Shown here in pieces: positions 1-4,720 of a stretch of DNA of 16,378 nt. The stretch spans positions 1-16,378 of the forward strand of contig JAFGKX010000018.1 in NCBI GenBank assembly GCA_016928375.1. The letters are read 5' to 3'. Source of the DNA: Candidatus Omnitrophota bacterium. GTDB taxonomy: Bacteria; Omnitrophota; Gorgyraeia; JABMRG01; JAFGKX01. The notes beneath the pieces are model-generated. The model was not told where the DNA came from. It did not search any database and worked only from the letters and a program-made list of their open reading frames with translations. Made by a program: the position numbers and the translations under genes. Numbering within the stretch: the stretch's first letter is position 1; each line of letters opens with the position of its first letter.

Positions 1-983
1 AATTTATTCAATATATTCTTAAGAGATACTGCCAGTTTTTGCCTTAAAAATTTAAAATTTTCCCCTATCCCGGCTGTCAGCACAACCGCGTCCACGCCAT
101 CCATCGCAGCGGTATAAGCGCCTACGTATTTCGCTATCCTGTATATAAAAATATCTATGGCAAGTTTAGCTCTCTTGTTGCCAGATAACGCTTCTTTTCT
201 TATGTCTCTCATATCGTTGCTCACGCCGGATAAACCCAAAAGCCCGCTCTCTTTATTAAGCATCCTATCAGTTTCTTTAACACTTAAGTGTTCTTTTTCC
301 ATCAGATACAATATCGACGCAACATCGACATCGCCGCATCTTGTGCCCATCATAACGCCCTCTAAAGGTGTAAACCCCATACTGGTATCGATGCTTTTAC
401 CATGTTTTACCGCGGTAACGCTTGAGCCGTTTCCCAGATGACAGGTAATAAGCTTTAACGACTTAATTGGCTTTTTTAAAATACGCGCAGCTTCATGCGC
501 AACATACATGTGGCTTGTCCCATGAAAACCATACCTGCGCAAAGCATATTTTTTATAAAATTTATACGGTATGCCATATATAAACGCATGTTCCGGCATT
601 GTCTGATGAAATGCCGTATCAAAAACAGCGACCTGGGGTATGTGCTTTAAAAATTTTCTGCACGCATCTATGCCTAAAATAGCCGGCGGATTATGAAGCG
701 GCGCCAGATCGGCGTATTTTTTTATCACATTAAAAACTTTGTTATTTATAATCGTAGGCTGGGTAAAAAGTTCATTTCCATGCACAACGCGGTGGCCTAT
801 TGCCTGAATCTGCGAAGAGTCTATGATGTTGAAAATTTTTTTCATTGCTTCATAATGGTTTGGCGGGCCCGCTTTCGTCCCTATCCTTTCAATAACACCC
901 TTTGAAAGAATAGCGGATTTTTTCGTATCGAATAACCTGTATTTTATACTTGATGATCCGCTGTTTATAACTAATATTTTCAT
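1..983 (-). CDS. ackA: Acetate kinase, C-terminus cut by window edge
   Basis: Acetate kinase interconverts acetyl phosphate + ADP and acetate + ATP in the cytoplasm, giving substrate-level ATP. My translation from the ATG at 983-981 stays open to the left edge (327 codons). It shows the family motifs in order: VINSGSSSIKY at residues 5-15, GHRVVHG at 63-69, FDTAFHQTMP, RYGFHGTSH, HLGNGSS, MGFTPLEGVMMGTRCGDVD, GVSNDMRD and TAGIGEN. Roughly 70 C-terminal residues should lie outside the window. AAGGAG lies 11 nt upstream of the ATG. The stretch between the N-terminal phosphate-binding motif and GHRVVHG is about 25 residues shorter than in well-studied acetate kinases. The gene follows pta after a 74-nt spacer holding a palindrome, the classic pta-ackA pair. 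Confidence 0.95.
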   Translation of the reverse strand, partial: MKILVINSGSSSIKYRLFDTKKSAILSKGVIERIGTKAGPPNHYEAMKKIFNIIDSSQIQAIGHRVVHGNELFTQPTIINNKVFNVIKKYADLAPLHNPPAILGIDACRKFLKHIPQVAVFDTAFHQTMPEHAFIYGIPYKFYKKYALRRYGFHGTSHMYVAHEAARILKKPIKSLKLITCHLGNGSSVTAVKHGKSIDTSMGFTPLEGVMMGTRCGDVDVASILYLMEKEHLSVKETDRMLNKESGLLGLSGVSNDMRDIRKEALSGNKRAKLAIDIFIYRIAKYVGAYTAAMDGVDAVVLTAGIGENFKFLRQKLAVSLKNILNK

Positions 984-1009
984 CCTTCGACGCACTCCTT
1001 ATTTTATTC

Positions 1010-1053
1010 ATCACTCGCTCAGGATGAACCCTGAGCGAAACCGAATGGGTTCA
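1010..1053. repeat. Palindromic element in the pta-ackA spacer
   Basis: Two mutually exclusive hairpins can form. The first pairs CGCTCAGG (1016-1023) with CCTGAGCG (1030-1037), a perfect 8-bp stem with a 6-nt loop. The second pairs TGAACCC (1025-1031) with GGGTTCA (1047-1053), a perfect 7-bp stem, and uses some of the same bases. The element lies between the pta stop and the ackA start. Its CTCAGG...CCTGAGCG core resembles small palindromic repeats scattered between genes in many bacterial genomes. There is no T-tract, so it is not an intrinsic terminator. It could stabilise the upstream mRNA or tune ackA expression; this is inference. Confidence 0.6.
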
Positions 1054-1057
1054 CTTT

Positions 1058-2068
1058 TTATTTCCCTTTTTTGCTGGCATGCCTTAAAACAGTCAAAGCA
1101 ACAATATCCACTATATCTTCCCAACTGCATCCGCGGGAAAGATCGCTGCACGGATATAATAGGCCCTGCAGCAGCGGGCCCAGGGCGCGCGCTTTCGCTA
1201 GGCGCTGCGTAAGTTTATAAGAAATATTTCCTGCTTCCAGGCTTGGAAATATAAGCACATTCGCTTTTCCTTCTATGGGGCTTCCCGGAGCTTTTATTCC
1301 GGCTACCTCGGGGATAAGGGCCGCATCAGCCTGAAGCTCTCCGTCTATCAGAATATCGGGCCTTGCCTTTTTTACTATCTCGACTGCTGCTGTTATTTTC
1401 TCTGTCTCCGGAACTTTAGCGCTTCCTTTGGTAGAAAAAGACAGCATCGCAACGCGCGGAGCAACATCAAAAATAGCCGTCATTAAATCGCTTGAGGCTA
1501 TAGCGATGTTCGCAAGCTGTTTCTGCGAAGGCTCAGGCACTATACCGCAATCGGCAAACACCAATACCCCTTTTTCTCCGAAAGATTTATCCGGCATTAT
1601 CATTACGAACGAACTCGACATGGTCGGCATATTTCTATCAAGCCCTAGACACCACAAAGCCGATCTTGCCACGTCACTCGTAGTATTTACGGAACCCGCC
1701 ACAAAGCCGTCTGCTAAATGCTCTCTTACCAGTAATGCTCCGAAAAATAACGAATTACTCAAAATAGCTTCTCTGGCCTGCTGCGGCGTTATATTTTTAT
1801 GTTTTCTTAATTCATAAAATATGCTGATGTATTTCTCTAAAAGCGGCGAGGTCTTTATTTCTATAACCTCGATTTTTTCCATATCAGCACCCTGCGACAA
1901 AAGAGAGTCTCTGGTCTTTTTCTCATCCCCCAGAACGATAAGATCTGCTATTTTTTCTTTCGAGATAAAAGCCGCAGCTTTAATAACGCGCGCTTCTTCA
2001 CCCTCGGGCAGCACTATTTTCGCTTTTGCTTTTTTGGCATTATCCCTTATCAGGTTTATTGTTTCCAT
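1058..2068 (-). CDS. pta: Phosphate acetyltransferase
   Basis: Pta converts acetyl-CoA + phosphate to acetyl phosphate + CoA and feeds ackA downstream. The 336-residue product is the compact single-domain PTA_PTB form, without the N-terminal DRTGG/AAA-like extension of enterobacterial Pta. Family segments visible are PEGEE at residues 21-25, GALLVREHLADGFVAGS, FADCGIVPEPSQKQLANIA, FSTKGSAKVPE, DGELQADAALIPEVAGIKAPGSP with the following GKANVLIFPSLEAGNISYK, and the terminal ARALGPLLQGL. The ATG at 2068-2066 lies inside the end of coaD (13-nt overlap), with AAGGGG 9 nt upstream, so the two are probably translationally coupled. A butyryltransferase cannot be fully excluded, but the length, the GPLLQGL ending and the adjacent ackA favour Pta. 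Confidence 0.95.
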   Translation of the reverse strand: METINLIRDNAKKAKAKIVLPEGEEARVIKAAAFISKEKIADLIVLGDEKKTRDSLLSQGADMEKIEVIEIKTSPLLEKYISIFYELRKHKNITPQQAREAILSNSLFFGALLVREHLADGFVAGSVNTTSDVARSALWCLGLDRNMPTMSSSFVMIMPDKSFGEKGVLVFADCGIVPEPSQKQLANIAIASSDLMTAIFDVAPRVAMLSFSTKGSAKVPETEKITAAVEIVKKARPDILIDGELQADAALIPEVAGIKAPGSPIEGKANVLIFPSLEAGNISYKLTQRLAKARALGPLLQGLLYPCSDLSRGCSWEDIVDIVALTVLRHASKKGK

Positions 2069-2544
2069 AATACAAACCCCTTCTTTTTAAGTTCTGCCGC
2101 GACATGTGCGGGTACAAACCCTTTTAAATTTGCCCCTAAAGAGCCTGCTTCTTTTATCAGCCTGGAAGAAACATAGGAATAGGCTTCGTTAGGCATCATA
2201 AAAACTGTTTCTACTCTGGAGTTCAGTTTTCTGTTTGTAAGCGCCATCTGAAATTCATACTCAAAATCAGAAATCATGCGCAGCCCCCTTAAAAGAACCG
2301 GAATTTTTTTCTTTATCGCATAGTCCGTAACCAGGCCTTTAAAAATTTCCACCTTTACGTTTTTAAAATTCTTTATCGATCTTTTTACCATATCCATTCT
2401 TTCCTCAGGCGTAAAAAGAGTGCTCTTCGAAGAATTCCAGGCCACAGCCACTATAACTTCATCGAATATTTTAACCGCTCTTTTGATTAGGTCTATATGG
2501 CCGTAAGTGATTGGATCGAAATTTCCCGGATAAATTGCTTTCAC
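2056..2544 (-). CDS. coaD: Pantetheine-phosphate adenylyltransferase
   Basis: CoaD transfers AMP from ATP to 4'-phosphopantetheine, giving dephospho-CoA, the penultimate step of CoA synthesis. The 162-residue length is normal. The nucleotidyltransferase signature YPGNFDPITYGH is at residues 5-16, with the T-x-G-H box at 13-16. RGLR at 86-89 with SDFEYEFQMA, and YSYVSSRLIKE near the C-terminus, are also typical. The start is GTG (2544-2542), fixed by the family N-terminus M-K-x-I-Y-P-G. Its Shine-Dalgarno AAAGGA and the first G of the start codon lie within the 3' arm of a 12-bp palindrome, so initiation may be occluded. The coding end overlaps pta, linking CoA synthesis with an acetyl-CoA-using enzyme. 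Confidence 0.97.
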   Translation of the reverse strand: MKAIYPGNFDPITYGHIDLIKRAVKIFDEVIVAVAWNSSKSTLFTPEERMDMVKRSIKNFKNVKVEIFKGLVTDYAIKKKIPVLLRGLRMISDFEYEFQMALTNRKLNSRVETVFMMPNEAYSYVSSRLIKEAGSLGANLKGFVPAHVAAELKKKGFVLWKQ

Positions 2545-2593
2545 CCCGCCCTTCCTTTCTAAACCCCTGCTCTCCTTTGCAGGAAGGGCGGGG
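2544..2593. repeat. 50-nt hairpin repeat, copy A, at the coaD start
   Basis: CCCCGCCCTTCC (2544-2555) pairs perfectly with GGAAGGGCGGGG (2582-2593), a 12-bp stem with a 26-nt loop. A second copy with the same arm and loop lengths lies at 13201-13250; by my count 34 of 50 positions match without gaps. Read on the minus strand, the 3' arm carries AAAGGA and ends on the first G of the coaD GTG. Both copies are flanked by TTCA on the same side. No T-run follows, so it is not a standard terminator. It looks like a dispersed palindromic element that became a translation initiation region. Confidence 0.75.
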
Positions 2594-2612
2594 TTTGTGG
2601 CGCACCTTTTAT

Positions 2613-3347
2613 TTATCGATTAAAAAAATTATAACGCGTTTCATTATTAATAGGCGAGAAATCCACGCTTGCGTAATTATCGCCGTCATATACAAAATCG
2701 AGCCTTAATGACCTTCCAGTTGTTATTCTTTTAAAATTTTCCAGTATATCCGATGCTATCATTTTAACGGACCACTTATCGTGCGGTTTAAAATGAAGCT
2801 CTACGACCGCGTCGTAGCCGTGGTTATCATAATTCAGCGCAGTTATTGTGTATTGATTTTTATAGAACCCATTTTCCTGCAGCAGGCTTTTTATATAACC
2901 GGATCGTGCATAGGGCGCGGCAATACCCATGTTTTTCTTATACACCTGCTCACTTAATTTTAATATCGCAAAAAGGCATATTCCGGACAGCACCACGGCA
3001 ATTGCCACAAATACCGACAGAATGCCCAGCGTCTTTTTTGCCGCAGCCAGCCGGTTGTGCATTCTTTCCTGCTTGACCAGGCTCAGGGCCTGAGCGTTAA
3101 GCTCGTCGCCTATTGTCTTTGCCTTTGCCTCTAGTATCTTTTCGTATTTTTTAAAATTTTCGTCATTCGGCGTTTTTGGCGTATCGAGCGCAACAGCGTC
3201 TTTAGCTTCGCCTTTAAGCACTGCCTCAAGCTTCATTACCTCCACCTCAAGCTGGAGTATCTTTTGCCTGTAGGCCTGCTCCCGTATGGACTTTTCGCCA
3301 AAAAGCTTTATTTCTTTTGAGTCTTCTTTTTCCGGTATTGGAGGCAT
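2613..3347 (-). CDS. Unrecognised coiled-coil, single-pass membrane protein
   Basis: I do not recognise this family. From the ATG at 3347-3345 the product is 244 residues. Residues 1 to about 105 are charged and likely partly coiled-coil (rich in E, K, A, Q). One strong membrane segment follows at about 106-130 (TLGILSVFVAIAVVLSGICLF). A C-terminal domain of about 110 residues, mixed in character and ending YNFFNR, probably lies across the membrane. The start is uncertain: the ATG has no clear Shine-Dalgarno. An in-frame GTG at 3374 has AGGG 4 nt before it, and the frame is open back to a TTG at 3395; both lie inside a palindromic repeat. The gene sits between tRNA-linked repeats and coaD, so it could be an accessory insertion, but its base use looks like its neighbours. 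Confidence 0.75.
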   Translation of the reverse strand: MPPIPEKEDSKEIKLFGEKSIREQAYRQKILQLEVEVMKLEAVLKGEAKDAVALDTPKTPNDENFKKYEKILEAKAKTIGDELNAQALSLVKQERMHNRLAAAKKTLGILSVFVAIAVVLSGICLFAILKLSEQVYKKNMGIAAPYARSGYIKSLLQENGFYKNQYTITALNYDNHGYDAVVELHFKPHDKWSVKMIASDILENFKRITTGRSLRLDFVYDGDNYASVDFSPINNETRYNFFNR

Positions 3348-3357
3348 ATTGTTTTGT

Positions 3358-3422
3358 GGTTCGACTTCGCTCACCACACCCTGAGCAAGCCCCAAGCGAA
3401 ATCAAGGGGCGCATCGAAGGGT
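3358..3422. repeat. Palindromic element at the start of the membrane protein gene
   Basis: The plus strand reads TTCGACTTCGCTCACC at 3360-3375, then CCTGAGC, GCCCC/GGGGC arms around AAGCGAAATCAA, and GCATCGAAGGG. The TTCGACTTCGCTC...CTGAGC...TCGAAGGG layout resembles palindromic repeats common between genes in many bacteria, here diverged and carrying an extra inner stem. On the minus strand it supplies possible GTG starts, with AGGG upstream, for the gene at 2613-3347. Related GCTCA/TGAGC cores occur in the pta-ackA spacer (1016-1037). Confidence 0.5.
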
Positions 3423-3423
3423 T

Positions 3424-3443
3424 GAGCGGGTGATCGGAATCGA
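3424..3443 (-). repeat. 20-nt perfect copy of the tRNA-Gly 3' end
   Basis: Positions 3424-3443 are identical to 3571-3590, which encode the 3' half of the T-arm, the 3' acceptor strand, the discriminator base and the first C of the CCA of tRNA-Gly. The copy is in the same orientation, 147 nt further downstream in the direction of transcription. Matching with a small indel continues a few bases into the T-stem. Duplicated tRNA 3' ends are the classical footprint of integration at a tRNA gene, so this may be an attachment-site remnant. A decayed tRNA copy or a repeat-borne fragment is equally possible. No integrase lies between the copies. Confidence 0.6.
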
Positions 3444-3491
3444 TGCCGAGCCCTCGTCATTTATTTAGGCATTGATTGCTCATTGTCTGTT

Positions 3492-3571
3492 ATGTCCCTC
3501 GACTATAATGAATGCTCGCACTTGCTCGCATTCCAGTAATCTCGGGACAGTTTTGCCAAAGGCGAAACTGG
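3492..3571 (-). repeat. 80-nt tRNA-adjacent module, copy R1 (after tRNA-Gly)
   Basis: Nearly identical to 3738-3817; the differences cluster in about six bases near 3505-3510. Read on the minus strand it begins with the CC of the encoded tRNA CCA. A hairpin follows (3549-3569, arms AGTTTYGCC/GGCRAAACT, 9 bp, loop TTT), whose first base is the A of CCA. Then comes a segment bounded by the imperfect inverted ends TGTCCC/GGGACA, with an internal direct repeat GCTCGCA. No T-tract follows the hairpin, so an RNA-processing or mobile-repeat role is more likely than intrinsic termination. Confidence 0.8.
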
Positions 3572-3642
3572 AGCGGGTGATCGGAATCGAACCGACATAT
3601 GTAGCTTGGAAGGCTACTGTTCTACCACTGAACTACACCCGC
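3569..3642 (-). tRNA. tRNA-Gly (anticodon TCC)
   Basis: Read on the minus strand, the acceptor stem GCGGGTG pairs with CACCCGC. The D-arm is GTTCAGTGGTAGAAC. The anticodon stem GTAGC/GCTAC encloses the loop CTTCCAA with anticodon TCC. The T-loop is TTCGATT with stem GTCGG/CCGAT (one G-T pair). The discriminator is T (3572) and the CCA is encoded at 3571-3569, so the body without CCA is 3572-3642. It decodes GGA/GGG. The 80-nt repeat module begins directly at the CCA. Confidence 0.96.
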
Positions 3643-3656
3643 AAAATTTACGAAGT

Positions 3657-3726
3657 AAACTTTGTCCCGAGCGTTACTAAGATGCGAGCAGACGCGAGCA
3701 TCTTATATTAGCGAGGGGCGAAGTTT
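3657..3726. repeat. Inverted relative of the tRNA-adjacent module (copy X)
   Basis: AAACTTTGTCCC (3657-3668) pairs with GGGGCGAAGTTT (3715-3726), 12 bp including two G-T wobbles. An inner 7-bp stem pairs AAGATGC (3679-3685) with GCATCTT (3698-3704). The plus strand here aligns with the minus strand of modules R1 and R2: the blocks GTCCCGAG, TTACT, ATGCGAGCA, GCGAGCAT and CGAGGG are shared. It is therefore an older or diverged copy in the opposite orientation. It fills most of the space between the two tRNA genes. Confidence 0.65.
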
Positions 3727-3737
3727 ATGGTATAGTC

Positions 3738-3814
3738 ATGTCCCTCGACTTACATAAATGCTCGCACTTGCTCGCATTCCAGTAATCTCGGGACAGTTTT
3801 GCCAAAGGCGAAAC

Positions 3815-3817
<3 letters not shown>
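3738..3817 (-). repeat. 80-nt tRNA-adjacent module, copy R2 (after tRNA-Tyr)
   Basis: This is the second copy of the R1 module, again starting exactly at the CC of an encoded CCA, but of tRNA-Tyr. The hairpin AGTTTYGCC/GGCRAAACT is at 3795-3815 and the TGTCCC/GGGACA ends are kept. The two tRNAs do not resemble each other across the boundary, so the near-identity starts precisely at the CCA rather than coming from a duplicated tRNA gene. Confidence 0.8.
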
Positions 3818-3899
<82 letters not shown>

Positions 3900-3900
3900 G

Positions 3901-4698
3901 CTATTTATGAATTCCTTCTCTGTCAATAACCAAGCCCTTAACAGACCCTTTACCGGCGGGGCCGAGATTATTGCCGTTAAGGTTTAATTGCAGCGCATCG
4001 GCCTTTTTTGTCGATATGGTAAAATTTTCCCTGGCCTTCCAGTTTTCACAAATGCCTTTTTTTAATATATTCTGGAATATTATTTTGCCGTCGATTTTGA
4101 GCTGAAGCCACACATTGTCTATGGCGCTGATCGAAAGTGAAAGCTCTTTATCTTTCGGTATAATTATTTTCTGCGATTTTTTTTCTACGGGCTTAGCCTG
4201 CCTTGGCTCTGTTTTCTTTTTAAGGGATCCGGGCTTAATATTATCCTGTTTCGGCTTTACCGCAGATTGCTTGGCGGTTAATTTTATATTTTTTACAGCT
4301 GACTGCGACAGTTTAAACAGCCCCAGCATAACAATAACGCCCAGCGCCGCAATAACCGACCACTTCACTATCAAAGTAACTATCCTTGACAAAGATTTTA
4401 CTGCCGCAATTCCGCCTGCACCGGGCAGCGGCGTTTTGGGCTGTGTTGCCGCGGGTTTTTTCTGTTTTACTGCCTTTGATTTATTATATTCTTCCATTAT
4501 CTCATTTACGCCCAACCCTAAAAACGAGGCATATTCCTTCAGAAAACTTTTAATATAATTTTGATTCGGTATTTTTTTATAATCATCCCTTTCCATAGCT
4601 TCCAGTATATCGGGATGTATGCGTGTTTTTTCATATGCCTGCCTTAATGTCAACTGTTTTTTTTCTCTTGCTTCTTTTAATTTTATTCCGATACTCAT
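3901..4698 (-). CDS. rodZ: RodZ-like helix-turn-helix membrane protein
   Basis: RodZ links MreB filaments to the cell-wall elongation machinery at the inner membrane. The 265-residue product has the family layout. An N-terminal cytoplasmic helix-turn-helix domain spans about 1-72 (IGIKLKEAREKKQLTLRQAYEKT, RIHPDILEAMERDDYKKIP, YIKSFLKEYASFLGL). A basic linker follows. One membrane segment lies at about 106-130. Then come a Lys/Pro-rich periplasmic spacer and a beta-rich DUF4115-type C-terminal domain from about 185 (LSLSISAIDNVWLQLKIDG). The start is ATG with AAGG 6 nt upstream, 22 nt after the ftsK stop. Such proteins are often annotated only as helix-turn-helix domain protein; the RodZ role here is inferred from architecture. 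Confidence 0.85.
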   Translation of the reverse strand: MSIGIKLKEAREKKQLTLRQAYEKTRIHPDILEAMERDDYKKIPNQNYIKSFLKEYASFLGLGVNEIMEEYNKSKAVKQKKPAATQPKTPLPGAGGIAAVKSLSRIVTLIVKWSVIAALGVIVMLGLFKLSQSAVKNIKLTAKQSAVKPKQDNIKPGSLKKKTEPRQAKPVEKKSQKIIIPKDKELSLSISAIDNVWLQLKIDGKIIFQNILKKGICENWKARENFTISTKKADALQLNLNGNNLGPAGKGSVKGLVIDREGIHK

Positions 4699-4720
4699 AA
4701 TCTGCCTTTAGTCCGTAAGC

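Noticed and set aside
2544..2593. Hairpin upstream of coaD as a terminator of the preceding gene
   Set aside because: No T-tract follows; the sequence after the 3' arm is the coaD coding region.
3549..3569. Hairpin after tRNA-Gly as an intrinsic terminator (and its twin at 3795-3815)
   Set aside because: The stem is good, but the downstream strand reads GTCCCGAG rather than a T-run.
3472..3711. Plus-strand open frame of 79 codons across tRNA-Gly
   Set aside because: It is the antisense of tRNA-Gly and the repeat modules; the VIGIEPTYVAWKATVLPLNY stretch is the known false-protein signature of reverse-read tRNA genes.
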